This document shows positions 1-9,266 of a DNA stretch of 64,000 bases, one piece after another. Positions within the stretch are counted from its first letter, which is position 1; each line of letters starts with the position of its first letter. The stretch spans positions 93,348 to 157,347 of the forward strand of contig JAGNJW010000010.1 in NCBI GenBank assembly GCA_018000455.1, read 5' to 3'. This DNA comes from Acidobacteriota bacterium (lineage in GTDB: Bacteria; Acidobacteriota; Vicinamibacteria; Vicinamibacterales; UBA2999). The notes under the pieces were generated by a model that had not been told where the DNA came from, did no database searches, and saw only the letters and a program-made list of their open reading frames with translations. A program made the translations under genes and the position numbers.

Positions 1-250
1 GACGGGCCGCGCGCAGGTTGGCGAGGTAGCCGCCAAACACCGCCAGACCGCCCCGGCCTTCGCGCGGAAACACATAGCCGTGCAGGTCGGTCGTGCCGAC
101 GACCGACAGGGTGACGACGTCCGGCGGCTGCGCTGTGCGAGGGGCCAGGGCCACCGTCGCCGCCACCACCGCCGCCAGTGGCGCCAGGGGGACGACGCGG
201 CGCCATGACAGCCGGAACCAGAACGCGGGCGCGGGAGTCGAAATCAGCAT
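1..250 (-). CDS. Secreted 5'-nucleotidase / metallophosphoesterase (5' part only)
   Basis: Only the first 83 codons lie in the window; the gene runs leftward off its edge. From the ATG at 248-250 the protein has a hydrophobic stretch (about residues 18-37) ending in an Ala-rich export-like segment, then 'VVGTTDLHGYVFP' and 'GGLAVFGGYLANLR'. The T-D-L-H-G block matches the first metal-binding motif (D-x-H) of UshA/5'-nucleotidase-type calcineurin-like phosphoesterases, which hydrolyse nucleotides or cyclic nucleotides in the periplasm. The later metal motifs and the C-terminal nucleotide-binding domain cannot be seen, so substrate is open. It is transcribed divergently from the glycan operon on the right. 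Confidence 0.7.
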   Translation of the reverse strand, partial: MLISTPAPAFWFRLSWRRVVPLAPLAAVVAATVALAPRTAQPPDVVTLSVVGTTDLHGYVFPREGRGGLAVFGGYLANLRAAR

Positions 251-260
251 CGGGGAGTGA

Positions 261-309
261 GCGGCCCAAGAATACCGGGCCGCGGGTGCGCCAGCCAATC
301 GCGCTGGCG
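261..309. promoter_or_regulatory. Two adjacent perfect inverted repeats in a divergent promoter region
   Basis: The 94-bp gap between two divergent genes holds GCGGCCC/GGGCCGC (261-267 and 277-283, 9-nt spacer) and CGCCAGC/GCTGGCG (289-295 and 303-309, 7-nt spacer). A TATTCT box for the leftward gene (274-269 on the minus strand) falls in the first spacer, and a TAGAAT box for the rightward gene follows at 312-317. Position suggests operators, but GC-rich DNA makes such repeats easily by chance and no regulator is next to them. Confidence 0.25.
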
Positions 310-344
310 GCTAGAATAGAGACCTGCCCAAGTCCTTGGAGTTC

Positions 345-3224
345 ATGTCGACCGACGCGCGCGTCTCTGGGAAGTTCCTTGAAGTCGGCGGCCGGCGTTT
401 TCTCGTGAAGGGCGTGACCTACGGCACGTTCGCACCAGAAACGTCGGGCCGGCAGTACCCCTCGCCCGCTCGCGTGCAGGACGATTTCGCCGCCATGGCG
501 GCGGCCGGCGTCAACACCGTCCGCACCTACACGCCACCGCCCGACGACGTGCTCGATGCCGCCGAGCGGCACGGCCTGCGTTTGATGATCGGGTTGCCGT
601 GGACGCAGCACGTCGCCTTCCTCGACGAGGCGGCCTTGGCCCGACGCGTCCGACGCGAGGTGGCGGCGGCGGTCGCCCGTCTGGCCGGGCACCCGGCGAC
701 GCTGCTCTTCGCGGTGGGCAACGAGATCCCGCCAGGAGTGGTGCGGTGGCACGGCGCGGCGCGCGTCGAGCAGTTCCTGCGCGGCCTCTATCACGACGCC
801 AAGGCGGCCGCGCCCTCGGCGCTGCTCACCTACGCGAACTTCCCACCGACCGAGTACCTCGAGACTGGTTGCTTCGACGTGTGCGCGTTCAACGTCTACT
901 TGCACCGCGAGGCAGACCTGCGCGCCTACCTGGCTCGCCTGCAGCACGTGGCCGGCGCCCGGCCGCTCCTGCTCGCCGAGGCCGGCGCCGACAGCATCCG
1001 CGAAGGACTCGACGGCCAGGCACGCCTGACCGCCGCGCAGCTGGCGGCGGCCTTCGCCGAGGGCGCTGCCGGCGCGGTGGCCTTCGCCTGGACCGACGAG
1101 TGGTGGCGCGGCGGCCACGAGGTGCACGATTGGGCCTTCGGCCTCGTCGATCGCGACCGGCGCGCCAAGCCCGCACTCGCGAGCGTGGCGCGCGCCTTTG
1201 CGGAGGCGCCCTTTTCGGCCGCCAACCAGCAAGCATGGCCACACGTGTCGGTCGTGGTCTGCGCCTACAACGCCGCTGAGACCCTCGACGACTGCCTGCG
1301 GTCGCTCCAGGCGCTCACCTATCCGCGCCTGGACATCCTGGTGGTCGACGACGGATCGACCGACGCCACGCCCGACATCGCCCGCCGGTATCCCGATGTC
1401 ACCGTCGTCAGTGTGGCCAACGGCGGCCTGGCGGCCGCCCGCAACATCGGCCTCGCCCGCGCCACCGGCGAGATCGTGGCCTACACCGACGCCGACGTGC
1501 GCGTCGACCCCGACTGGTTGACCTATCTGGTGCAGCCGATGCTGCGAGGCGCAATGGCCGGCTCGGGCGGGCCCAACGTGGTGCCGGCTGACGACGGCTG
1601 GATCGCCCAAGTCGTGGCGCGGGCACCGGGTGGCCCGACGCACGTGCTGCTCGACGATCGCGTCGCCGAACACGTGCCCGGCTGCAACATGGCGTTTCGC
1701 AAGGAGGCGCTCGACGCCATCGGCGGCTTCAATCCCGTTTACCTGCGCGCCGGCGACGACGTCGACATCTGCTGGCGCCTGCAGGCGCGCGGCGAGACGA
1801 TCGGCTTTGCGCCTTCGGCGCTCGTCTGGCACCACCATCGAGCCACGGTGAAGGGCTACTGGCGACAGCAGGCGGGCTACGGAGAAGGCGAAACCTGGCT
1901 CGAAGCCCACCATCCCGAGAAGTTCGTCGGCGGCCAGATGCTGTGGCGCGGGCGGATCTACAGCTCGCTGCCGTTTGTCGGCGCGCTGGCCGGCCGTCGG
2001 GTCAACACGGGCGTGTTCGGCACGGCCGCCTTCCCGTCCGTCTACCGTACCGACGCGCATCCGTTCCAGTTCCTGCCGCACTCGCCGGCCTGGATGCTCG
2101 CCTCCACGCTGCTCGCACTGACCGGAACCCTCGGGCTGCTCACACGCCCGGGCGAAGCCGCGTGGCTGCTTCTCGGGGCCGGCCTTGCCGGCTGGGGCAC
2201 GACGCTCGTTCGCTGCACCACGTTCGCGTGGCGCTCGGACCTCTCGGCCGCGCCGCCAGTGCCAAACGCCTCGGCCACTCGCAGCCGCTGGCAGTACCGC
2301 GCCCTCATCGCCTGGCTGCACGTCCTGCAACCACTGGCGCGGCTCTTCGGCCGGCTGCGCGGCCTGGCCTCGCCGCCTGACGTGGGCGACTCGCCGCACA
2401 CGACTGGCGTGCCGTGGCGTCCGCCGCCGCCCTCGCTGGCAACGATCGTCGCCTCAGCCCGCCTGCAGGTCGGCGGCTCGGCCGAGTGGGCGTTGTGGAG
2501 CGAGGCGTGGATGGCCCCGGCCACCTTCCTGACCGCTCTCGCCTCGAGCCTGCGCGCGGCCCGCCCGGCGCGGCGCGTGCACGTGGACGACGGTTGGCAC
2601 GCCGATCGCGATCTGAGCATGGCCGTAGGACGCTGGGGCTGGCTGCGCATCCGCACCCTCGTCGAAGAGCACGACCGCGGACGCTGCCTGTGCCGCGTCG
2701 GCGCGCGGCTGCAACCGAACGTGCAGGGGCTGGTGCGGGCCGCCCTCCTGGCGGTGGGACTCGTGAGCGCCACCAGCGCTGCCATTGCTCTGCGCTGGCC
2801 CTCGGCGAGCCTCGGGGCCGTGGTCGTCGTCGCCATGCTGATGGCGCGCGCGGCCTGGCAGGCCACCCGTAGCCTGGCGGTGCTCGACCACGCCCTGATA
2901 CGCGCCGGCGCGCAGGTTGGACTGGTGCCGCTCCGAGGGCCGTCAGGACCGCGCATCCGCTGGCAGCCGGCTGGAGCCCTACAGAAGGGACAAGCCGCGA
3001 CCGCCGTGCTCATGGCCGCGAGCACCGCGCTGAGCGCGCTGTTTGTGTGGCAGGACCTGACCACCCGCCCGGCGCTTCCGTCGCGCCCTCCGGTCGTGCG
3101 CGGGGCCGGTGCCCAACCGATCATGCGCGACGCCGGCGCCCTACCGGTCGTCACGCCGCGGCCGGCGCGGCGGCCAGGCGCCGGTACGGCGCCGATCCGC
3201 GGTCCGCACAAGAGGCCCGTGTGA
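345..3224 (+). CDS. Bifunctional glycoside hydrolase-like / family 2 glycosyltransferase membrane protein
   Basis: The protein has 959 residues if read from the ATG at 345; a TTG at 336 in frame is the alternative, with GGAG just before the ATG. Residues 1-290 resemble a (beta/alpha)8 glycosidase: 'FAVGNEIP' gives a putative acid/base Glu127 and 'LLAEAGADS' a putative nucleophile Glu212. Residues 300-520 are a GT2 domain with 'VSVVVCAYN', 'VVDDGSTD' (Asp335/336) and 'YTDADV' (Asp382/384), which bind nucleotide sugar and metal. The rest carries several hydrophobic segments, so it probably sits in the inner membrane. It heads a coupled operon with an exporter and further glycan enzymes, so polymer or repeat-unit synthesis is likely; the role of the hydrolase-like half (trimming or transglycosylation) is inference. 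Confidence 0.8.
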   Translation: MSTDARVSGKFLEVGGRRFLVKGVTYGTFAPETSGRQYPSPARVQDDFAAMAAAGVNTVRTYTPPPDDVLDAAERHGLRLMIGLPWTQHVAFLDEAALARRVRREVAAAVARLAGHPATLLFAVGNEIPPGVVRWHGAARVEQFLRGLYHDAKAAAPSALLTYANFPPTEYLETGCFDVCAFNVYLHREADLRAYLARLQHVAGARPLLLAEAGADSIREGLDGQARLTAAQLAAAFAEGAAGAVAFAWTDEWWRGGHEVHDWAFGLVDRDRRAKPALASVARAFAEAPFSAANQQAWPHVSVVVCAYNAAETLDDCLRSLQALTYPRLDILVVDDGSTDATPDIARRYPDVTVVSVANGGLAAARNIGLARATGEIVAYTDADVRVDPDWLTYLVQPMLRGAMAGSGGPNVVPADDGWIAQVVARAPGGPTHVLLDDRVAEHVPGCNMAFRKEALDAIGGFNPVYLRAGDDVDICWRLQARGETIGFAPSALVWHHHRATVKGYWRQQAGYGEGETWLEAHHPEKFVGGQMLWRGRIYSSLPFVGALAGRRVNTGVFGTAAFPSVYRTDAHPFQFLPHSPAWMLASTLLALTGTLGLLTRPGEAAWLLLGAGLAGWGTTLVRCTTFAWRSDLSAAPPVPNASATRSRWQYRALIAWLHVLQPLARLFGRLRGLASPPDVGDSPHTTGVPWRPPPPSLATIVASARLQVGGSAEWALWSEAWMAPATFLTALASSLRAARPARRVHVDDGWHADRDLSMAVGRWGWLRIRTLVEEHDRGRCLCRVGARLQPNVQGLVRAALLAVGLVSATSAAIALRWPSASLGAVVVVAMLMARAAWQATRSLAVLDHALIRAGAQVGLVPLRGPSGPRIRWQPAGALQKGQAATAVLMAASTALSALFVWQDLTTRPALPSRPPVVRGAGAQPIMRDAGALPVVTPRPARRPGAGTAPIRGPHKRPV

Positions 3225-5041
3225 ACCTGCTCCGCTGGACGCTGTCGTTCCTGCGGCCCTATCGCGCCAGCGTCGTCGCCATCACGGCCCTCTCGATCGT
3301 CGAAGTGGCGCTCGGCGCCCTGGCGCCCTGGCCCCTGAAGATCGTCATCGACAGCGTGCTCGGCGAGGTGCCGCTGCCTGCCGCCCTGGCGTCACTGGCC
3401 GACCGCCTGTTGGGGCCCAACCCGGTCGCGCTCCTCGTCGCCGTCGCCATCGGCGGCCTGCTGCTGCAGCTGCTGCTCGAACTGGTGCTGACGTGGCATA
3501 CCCAACTACAGGTGACGACCGGCCAGCGCATCGTCTACGACCTCAGGCGGCGCCTGCTCGACCACCTGCTGGCGCTCGGACTGCGCCATCACATCGTGAC
3601 GCGCACGGCCGACTCGGTCTACCGGCTCGAGTCCGACGCCTACTGCGTGAACGACCTCGCCATGGGCGGCGTTTTTCCGCTCGCCATCTCGGCGCTCAAA
3701 CTCACGGTGATGTTCGCCATCCTCGCCGAGCTCGATCTCGCCCTGGCGCTCCTCTCGCTCGCGGTGGTGCCGTTTCTCTACGCCAGCCTGCGCTACTACT
3801 CGACCCGGATGGTCGATCGCGCCGAAAAGGTGAAGGAGGCCGAGTCGTCGCTCGTCGAGCGGATGTTCGAGGTGCTGTCGTCGGTGCGTGTCGTGAAGAG
3901 CTTCGCGCGCGAAGGGCACGAGATCGCGCGTTTCACTGCCGTCGGCAACGAGACGATGCGCGCGCGGCTGCGCCTGACCTGGCAGGAGTCGCTCTTCGGA
4001 ATCGCCCTCAGCGTCATTACCCTGGTCGGCACCGCGCTCATCCTCACGGTGGGCGGCATGCACGTGCTCGATGGCAGCCTGACCGTGGGCAGCCTGCTGG
4101 TGGTGCTCGCCTACCTCGCCGCCGTCTACACCCCGCTGTCATCGATCGCCCACACCGCCGGGTCGCTGCAACAGGCGGTGGCCAGCGCCCGGCGCGTCCG
4201 CGAGGTCTTCGCGATCGCTCCGGAGAGCGACGACCCCGCCGTCGGGCTCGACGCGTCGGCGGCTACCGGCGAGTTGCGCTTCGACCAGGTGCGCTTCGCC
4301 TACGAGGCCGGGCGGCCGATCCTCGACGGCATCAGCTTCGTCGCCCGGCCGGGCGAGCTGGTGGCGCTCGTCGGCTTGACGGGCGCCGGCAAGTCGACGC
4401 TGGCGAGCCTCATTCCCCGCTTCTTCGAGCCGACCGGTGGCTGCGTGTTGCTCGACGGCGTGGACGTTCGATGCTACTCCCTGACATCGCTGCGCGAGCA
4501 GGTGGCCCTGGTGCCGCAGGACGCCGTGCTCTTCGGCACCACCATCGCCGACAACATCCGCTACGGCCGTCTGACGGCAACCGACGCGGAGGTGAGGGCC
4601 GCGGCTGAAGCGGCGCACGTGGATCACTTCATCGCGCGCCTGCCGCAAGGCTACGACACACCGCTCGGCGAGGCTGGGGGTACGCTCTCGGGCGGCGAGC
4701 GCCAGCGCCTCAGCATCGCCCGCGCGCTGCTCAAGAACGCGCGCATCCTGGTGCTCGACGAGCCCACCTCTTCGCTCGATGCGATTTCCGAGGAAGCGGT
4801 CTTCAGCGCGCTCGGCCGCCTCAGGGCCGGCCGCACCACGATCGTCATCGCCCACCGGCTGTCGACCATCCGCGACGCCGACCGCATCCTCGTGTTGCAC
4901 GAGGGCCGCCTCGTTGCCGAGGGCAGGCACGAGGCGCTGCTGGCTGGCAACGACCTCTACCGCCGCATGTGCGCCCGCCTCGCGCTCGGCCGCTCGCTCG
5001 ACGAACCGGCGTCGGTCGACGAGGTCATGCACGCGCTGTGA
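3221..5041 (+). CDS. ABC exporter, fused membrane and ATPase domains
   Basis: GTG at 3221 overlaps the upstream stop by four bases (GTGA), which decides the start; longer readings run into the previous gene. The 606-residue protein is a half-transporter: about six membrane segments in residues 1-310 and a nucleotide-binding domain from about 345. Walker A 'GLTGAGKST' (Lys391), 'LSGGERQR' signature, Walker B 'ILVLDEPTSS' and the switch 'IAHRL' are all intact, so it should hydrolyse ATP as a homodimer. The family (MsbA-like exporters) moves lipids, glycolipids or peptides outward. Its place between glycosyltransferase genes suggests export of the polymer or of a lipid-linked precursor made by this operon. 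Confidence 0.88.
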   Translation: MNLLRWTLSFLRPYRASVVAITALSIVEVALGALAPWPLKIVIDSVLGEVPLPAALASLADRLLGPNPVALLVAVAIGGLLLQLLLELVLTWHTQLQVTTGQRIVYDLRRRLLDHLLALGLRHHIVTRTADSVYRLESDAYCVNDLAMGGVFPLAISALKLTVMFAILAELDLALALLSLAVVPFLYASLRYYSTRMVDRAEKVKEAESSLVERMFEVLSSVRVVKSFAREGHEIARFTAVGNETMRARLRLTWQESLFGIALSVITLVGTALILTVGGMHVLDGSLTVGSLLVVLAYLAAVYTPLSSIAHTAGSLQQAVASARRVREVFAIAPESDDPAVGLDASAATGELRFDQVRFAYEAGRPILDGISFVARPGELVALVGLTGAGKSTLASLIPRFFEPTGGCVLLDGVDVRCYSLTSLREQVALVPQDAVLFGTTIADNIRYGRLTATDAEVRAAAEAAHVDHFIARLPQGYDTPLGEAGGTLSGGERQRLSIARALLKNARILVLDEPTSSLDAISEEAVFSALGRLRAGRTTIVIAHRLSTIRDADRILVLHEGRLVAEGRHEALLAGNDLYRRMCARLALGRSLDEPASVDEVMHAL

Positions 5042-5054
5042 TGCTGGCCTGGCC

Positions 5055-6176
5055 GTGAAGATCCTCGTCGCCGGCATCATCGCGCGCTATCCGTTCGGCG
5101 GCGTGACCTGGTGCTCACTGATGTACCTGCTGGGGCTGCGCGCCCTCGGCCACGAGGTCTTCTACGTGGAAGACACCGGTGAGTGCATCTACGACCCGGT
5201 CGAGAACACCCGCTCGAAAGAGCCGGGCTACGGTACCCGCTACATCCACGAGGCGCTGGCGCCGTTCGGACTCGGCCAGCGCTGGAGCTTCGTGAACTGG
5301 GACGGCACCTGGCACGGGGCGCCGCGCGACACGGTCGCCGGCTTCTGCGCCGATGCCGATCTCTACATCAACCTGTCGGGCGGTTCCTGGTTCTGGCGCG
5401 ACGAGTACGCCAGGATCCCGCGCGCGGTCTTCATCGACACCGACCCGGTCTTCACGCAACTGGCCCTGGCCGGCGGCGACGACTCCTACGTCGGGTTCTT
5501 CCGCCGCTTCCATCATCTGTTCACCTTCGGTGCCAATATCGGCACGCCGGCCTGCGACGTGCCGACGGGCGGTTTCACCTGGCACAAGACCTGGCAGCCG
5601 GTCGTGACCGACCTTTGGAAGACGGAGGAGGGCACGGCCGGCCCACGCTTCACCACCGTGATGACGTGGCAGATCGAGAGCTTCGCCGAAGTCGACGGCA
5701 ACAAGAACATCGAGTTCATGAAGTTCATCGACGTGGCCGCACGGTCGAAGCATCCACTGGAGCTGGCCGTCAACGGACCGCAGGACCTGCTGCGAGCGCA
5801 TGGCTGGCAGACCGTCGACGGGATGGGCGTGTCGCGCCATCTGTGGGACTACCGTGCCTACGTGCAGGGATCGCGCGGCGAGTTCGCCGTGGCCAAGCAC
5901 GCCTACGTGTCGCGGCAATCGGGCTGGTTCAGCGATCGCACCGAGTGCTACCTCGCGGCGTCGCGGCCGGCGCTGGTGCAGGATACCGGCTGGAGTGCAC
6001 ACCTGCCCGAAGGCGAGGGTCTGCTCGCCTTCTCGACGCCGGACGAGGCCCTGACCGGTCTCGATCGGCTGCAGACGGACTACCCCGCACACGCCCGCCG
6101 GGCGCGCGAGATCGCCGTCGAGTGCTTCGACGCCGCCAGAGTGCTGCCGCGGCTGCTGGAGACGGCCGGCCGATGA
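5055..6176 (+). CDS. Glycosyltransferase-like protein of unknown substrate
   Basis: The start is GTG at 5055, 13 bases after the exporter stop; an ATG at 5041 closes after five codons. The 373-residue product begins 'MKILVAGIIARYPFGGVTW', a Rossmann-type start with a Gly-rich turn as in GT-B transferases. Further along are 'HEVFYVEDTG', 'YINLSGGSWFW' and, near the end, 'ECYLAASRPALVQDTGWS', which recalls the 'E..A.G.P' nucleotide-sugar site of GT-B enzymes. No classical GT4 E-x7-E motif is plain, so the family call rests on overall look and context. It overlaps the next gene by four bases and shares the operon. Confidence 0.6.
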   Translation: MKILVAGIIARYPFGGVTWCSLMYLLGLRALGHEVFYVEDTGECIYDPVENTRSKEPGYGTRYIHEALAPFGLGQRWSFVNWDGTWHGAPRDTVAGFCADADLYINLSGGSWFWRDEYARIPRAVFIDTDPVFTQLALAGGDDSYVGFFRRFHHLFTFGANIGTPACDVPTGGFTWHKTWQPVVTDLWKTEEGTAGPRFTTVMTWQIESFAEVDGNKNIEFMKFIDVAARSKHPLELAVNGPQDLLRAHGWQTVDGMGVSRHLWDYRAYVQGSRGEFAVAKHAYVSRQSGWFSDRTECYLAASRPALVQDTGWSAHLPEGEGLLAFSTPDEALTGLDRLQTDYPAHARRAREIAVECFDAARVLPRLLETAGR

Positions 6177-7222
6177 CCCGCCCCCTGCGCATCGCCCAGG
6201 TGGCGCCGGTCGCGACCTCGGTGCCGCCGCCACGCTCGGGCTCGATCGAGCTGTTCACCTCGCAGCTGACCGAGGGTCTGGTGGCCCGCGGCCACGCCGT
6301 GACGCTCTTTGCCGCCGGCCACTCGACAACGCGCGCGACGCTGCACGCCAGCTTCCCGCGCGGCTACCGGGAGGACACCGCCATGTGGCCGTGGGAACTG
6401 TCGGAGCTGATGAATCTCTCGGCGGCGTTCGAGCGCGCTGGCGAGTTCGAACTCATTCACTGCCAGTCGGAGTACTACCCGATGTCGCTGGCGTTCGGAC
6501 GGCTGGTCACGACGCCCGTCGTGCATACGGTGCACTACGCGCCAGCCGACGACGAAATCGCTATGTGGCGGCAGTATCCCGAAGCGCCCTTCGTCGCCGT
6601 CTCGCGCCACCAGGCTCAGCGCCTCGCTGGCCTCCGCGTCGCCGGCACCGTGCCTCATGGCGTCGACACCGCGGCGCTGCCCTTTCGTGAAACACCAGAC
6701 GACTATCTGCTCTTCCTCGGACGCTTCACCGAGGGCAAAGGCGTGCGCGAGGCGATCGACGTGGCAAAGGACGCCGGGCTGCCGCTGCGCCTGGCCGCGG
6801 CGGTGAATGACTACTACCGCGAGGTCGTGGCACCGCTCGTCGACGGCCGGGCGGTCATCTATGTGGGCGAGGTCTCGGCCCGCGACAAGGCCGCCCTGCT
6901 CGGCGGCGCCCGGGCGCTCCTCTACCCGGTGCAGCAGGCCGAGGCGTTCGGTCTCGTGCTGGCCGAAGCCATGGCCTGCGGCACGCCAGTGGCGGCCCTC
7001 GACACCGGTGCGGTCGCCGAGGTCGTGGCGCACGGCGTTTCCGGCGGCGTCTTCGCGTCGCTGGCGGCGATGAAGGCGGGCCTGCAAGGCGTGCTCGCCC
7101 TCGACCGGCGGGCGGTGCGCCGCTTTGCGGTCGAACGCTTCGAGCTCGCGCGGATGGTCGAGGCCTACGAGACCATCTACCGTCAGGTCGTCCGAGACTC
7201 CGGCCCTGGCGCTCCGAGATGA
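6173..7222 (+). CDS. Family 4 glycosyltransferase
   Basis: ATG at 6173 overlaps the preceding stop (ATGA). The 349-residue protein has two Rossmann domains: an N-terminal acceptor half with 'PPRSGSIELFTSQLTEGL' and a donor half with 'LLFLGRFTEGKGVREAI' and 'EAFGLVLAEAMACGTPVAA', the E-x7-E region that binds the nucleotide sugar in retaining GT4 enzymes. 'VPHGVD' marks the domain junction. It should be cytosolic or membrane-associated and add a sugar to a lipid- or sugar-linked acceptor. Its direct downstream partner is a PIG-L deacetylase, suggesting that an N-acetylated sugar is added and then de-N-acetylated. Confidence 0.85.
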   Translation: MTRPLRIAQVAPVATSVPPPRSGSIELFTSQLTEGLVARGHAVTLFAAGHSTTRATLHASFPRGYREDTAMWPWELSELMNLSAAFERAGEFELIHCQSEYYPMSLAFGRLVTTPVVHTVHYAPADDEIAMWRQYPEAPFVAVSRHQAQRLAGLRVAGTVPHGVDTAALPFRETPDDYLLFLGRFTEGKGVREAIDVAKDAGLPLRLAAAVNDYYREVVAPLVDGRAVIYVGEVSARDKAALLGGARALLYPVQQAEAFGLVLAEAMACGTPVAALDTGAVAEVVAHGVSGGVFASLAAMKAGLQGVLALDRRAVRRFAVERFELARMVEAYETIYRQVVRDSGPGAPR

Positions 7223-7998
7223 CCGACACCGCACCGACGCTGCTCGGGATCTTTGCGCACCCCGACGACGAGTCGCTGGCCTGCGGCGGTCTCTTCGCCC
7301 GATCGGCGGCGCTCGGCGCGCGGGTCGTCGTCGTGTCGCTGACGCGAGGCGAGGCCGGGCCCGCCGGCTCGCAGGATGCCGACGCGGTGACCCGCCTCGG
7401 TGCCGTGCGCGCGGCAGAGTTTCTGGCCGCCGCTCGTGTGCTCGGCGCCGCCACGGCGGTCGCTGGCGAGCATGCCGATGGCATGCTCCCGTGGATCGCG
7501 CCGGAAGTGCTCGAAGCGGACGTGGCGGCGATGCTCGGGACCTACCAGCCACACGTCGTCGTCACGTTCGACGCCGACGGCCTCTACTGGCACCCCGATC
7601 ACATCGCCGTGCACGAGCGCACGACCGCGGCCGTGGCGGCACTGGGGCCGCGTGCGCCAGCGCTCTTCTACGTCTCGATGCCGCGCGGGCAGATGCGCGC
7701 GGTCACTGAGCGCGCCGGCGATCGGGCACCGGCGGTTCCGGGCCTCCTCGACCCCGACGTCTTTGGCGCCGACGCACCGGCACCGACGCTGGTTGTCGAC
7801 GCCGGGCCCTACGCGGCGGTGAAGCTGGCCGCCATCCGGTGCCACTGGTCGCAGTTTGCGGCCAGCGCGTTTGCCGCCCTCACCGACGCCGACGCCGGCC
7901 TCATCGCCTTCGAACACTACCGTCGCGCGCCGGTCGGGGCATCGGGCCCGACCTTCCTCGATCGCCTCGGCACCTCGCCGGTGGGCCTCGGGTCCTGA
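7219..7998 (+). CDS. PIG-L / LmbE-family N-deacetylase
   Basis: This is a 259-residue protein starting at the ATG that overlaps the upstream stop by four bases. 'IFAHPDDESLACGG' (His14, Asp16, Asp17) is the zinc and catalytic Asp motif of the LmbE/PIG-L superfamily, and 'YWHPDHIAVHE' supplies the third zinc ligand. The family removes acetyl from GlcNAc-type groups (PIG-L, MshB, BshB). Here, after a GT4 gene in a polymer operon, it probably de-N-acetylates a glycan or sugar intermediate. A bacillithiol-like role (BshA/BshB pair) was considered, but the surrounding exporter and GT genes fit glycan modification better. Confidence 0.85.
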   Translation: MTDTAPTLLGIFAHPDDESLACGGLFARSAALGARVVVVSLTRGEAGPAGSQDADAVTRLGAVRAAEFLAAARVLGAATAVAGEHADGMLPWIAPEVLEADVAAMLGTYQPHVVVTFDADGLYWHPDHIAVHERTTAAVAALGPRAPALFYVSMPRGQMRAVTERAGDRAPAVPGLLDPDVFGADAPAPTLVVDAGPYAAVKLAAIRCHWSQFAASAFAALTDADAGLIAFEHYRRAPVGASGPTFLDRLGTSPVGLGS

Positions 7999-9266
7999 TG
8001 GCCGTCATGCATGCATCGCTGCTCGCCCTGCTCCGCTGTCCTTTCTGCGGCACCGCGCTGACCCTGGTGGACGATGTGCCATCCCTCCACGACGCAGACG
8101 GCGTGACGTCAGCCGTGCTCGGCTGCGCCTGCTGCGCCTATCCAGTCGTGGCGGGCATTCCGGTCCTCATGGCTGGCGATCGCGAGCGTAGGGCGATCAA
8201 TGCCATCGAGGCGGGCCGGCACGACGACGCGCTCGACATCATGCTCGAGCTCGACGAGCAGCGACGCCAGGCTTTCCGCGCGCTCGCCGACCGCGGCGCT
8301 CTGGCGACCTACCGCGAGGCGATCGACCTGCTCAGTCCCGACGCCGAGGGCACCTACTTCCTCTATCGTCTCTCCGATCCCACATTCGTCACCGCGTCCG
8401 GCGTGCTGCGCGCGCTGGCAGCGACGCCGACGACCACTCGTGGCTGGGCAATCGACGTCTGTGGCGGCTCGGGCCACCTTACGCGCGTCATCGCCGGTCT
8501 GAACGGCGGCCCCGGCGCGACCATCGTTGCCGACCTCTACTTCTGGAAGCTCTGGCTCACGACGCGCCTGACCGTTCCAGGCGTGCACGCCGTGTGCTGC
8601 GACGCCAACGACCCGCTGCCCTTCGCCCGCGGCGTGGCGTCGCTCGTGATGCTGTCAGACGCCTTCCCCTACGTGTGGCGGCGGCGTGCCCTGGCCGAGG
8701 AACTGATGCGGCTGGTGGGACCGGCCGGCACGCTCGTGATGCCGCACCTCCACAGCGCCCTCGGGGACAACTTCTCGGCGGGGATGACGCTCACGCCCGC
8801 CGGTTACGCCGATCTCTTCGCGCCGCTCGGTCCGCGTCTCTTTGCCGACCGCGTCCTCTTCGAGACGCTGGTCGATGAGGCGGTCGTGGACTTGACGCGC
8901 CATGTCGCGCCCGAGGCCGTCGGCGCCGAGCCCTCGGTGACGCTCGTGGCCAGCCGCGATCCCGAGGTCTTCCAGCGCCGCGCCGTGCCCTCGGCTGCCA
9001 CCGTGACCGGCGTCCTGGCCGTGAACCCACTCTACGCAGTCGCGCGCGTGGATGAGGCGACGGTGCTGACGCTGCGCTTCCCGACACCCGACTACGCCGA
9101 GGAGTTCGGCGCCTGCCGTCGCTACCTGCCCGACACGGTGACCGTAGCCGCCGACCTGACGCCCCCGCTCGAGCCCGCGCGCCTGGCCGCCGCGCTCGGG
9201 ACCAACGTCTACGACGACCTGCGCCGGCGGCTGGTGCTCATCGACGCGCCGCCCGGCTACTGCTGA
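7998..9266 (+). CDS. Trm112-like zinc domain fused to SAM-dependent methyltransferase
   Basis: ATG at 7998 shares one base with the previous stop (TGATG). The 422-residue protein opens with a Trm112-like finger: C14-P-F-C17 and 'LGCACCAYPVVAGIPVL' (Cys43, Cys46). A Rossmann methyltransferase domain follows, with the SAM-binding 'AIDVCGGSGHL' near residue 150 and a 'LVMLSDAFPYVW' post-motif. Such fusions are common in O-antigen and capsule clusters, where they methylate sugars or lipid-linked intermediates. The last about 110 residues match nothing I recognise. Its end overlaps the convergent minus-strand gene by 29 bp. Confidence 0.78.
   Translation: MAVMHASLLALLRCPFCGTALTLVDDVPSLHDADGVTSAVLGCACCAYPVVAGIPVLMAGDRERRAINAIEAGRHDDALDIMLELDEQRRQAFRALADRGALATYREAIDLLSPDAEGTYFLYRLSDPTFVTASGVLRALAATPTTTRGWAIDVCGGSGHLTRVIAGLNGGPGATIVADLYFWKLWLTTRLTVPGVHAVCCDANDPLPFARGVASLVMLSDAFPYVWRRRALAEELMRLVGPAGTLVMPHLHSALGDNFSAGMTLTPAGYADLFAPLGPRLFADRVLFETLVDEAVVDLTRHVAPEAVGAEPSVTLVASRDPEVFQRRAVPSAATVTGVLAVNPLYAVARVDEATVLTLRFPTPDYAEEFGACRRYLPDTVTVAADLTPPLEPARLAAALGTNVYDDLRRRLVLIDAPPGYC

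Noticed and set aside
336..344. TTG at 336 as start of the GH-GT2 gene
   Set aside because: ATG at 345 is a stronger start and adds no loss of domain; the TTG has no ribosome-binding site.
2042..3211. 389-codon minus-strand open frame inside the GH-GT2 gene
   Set aside because: It is a mirror of a GC-rich coding sequence, rich in Arg/Pro/Ser with no domain; the plus-strand gene has clear motifs.
6173..7998. GT4 plus PIG-L pair as bacillithiol BshA/BshB
   Set aside because: The pair is embedded in a glycan operon with exporter and other transferases, and no BshC-like gene is present; glycan modification is the simpler reading.
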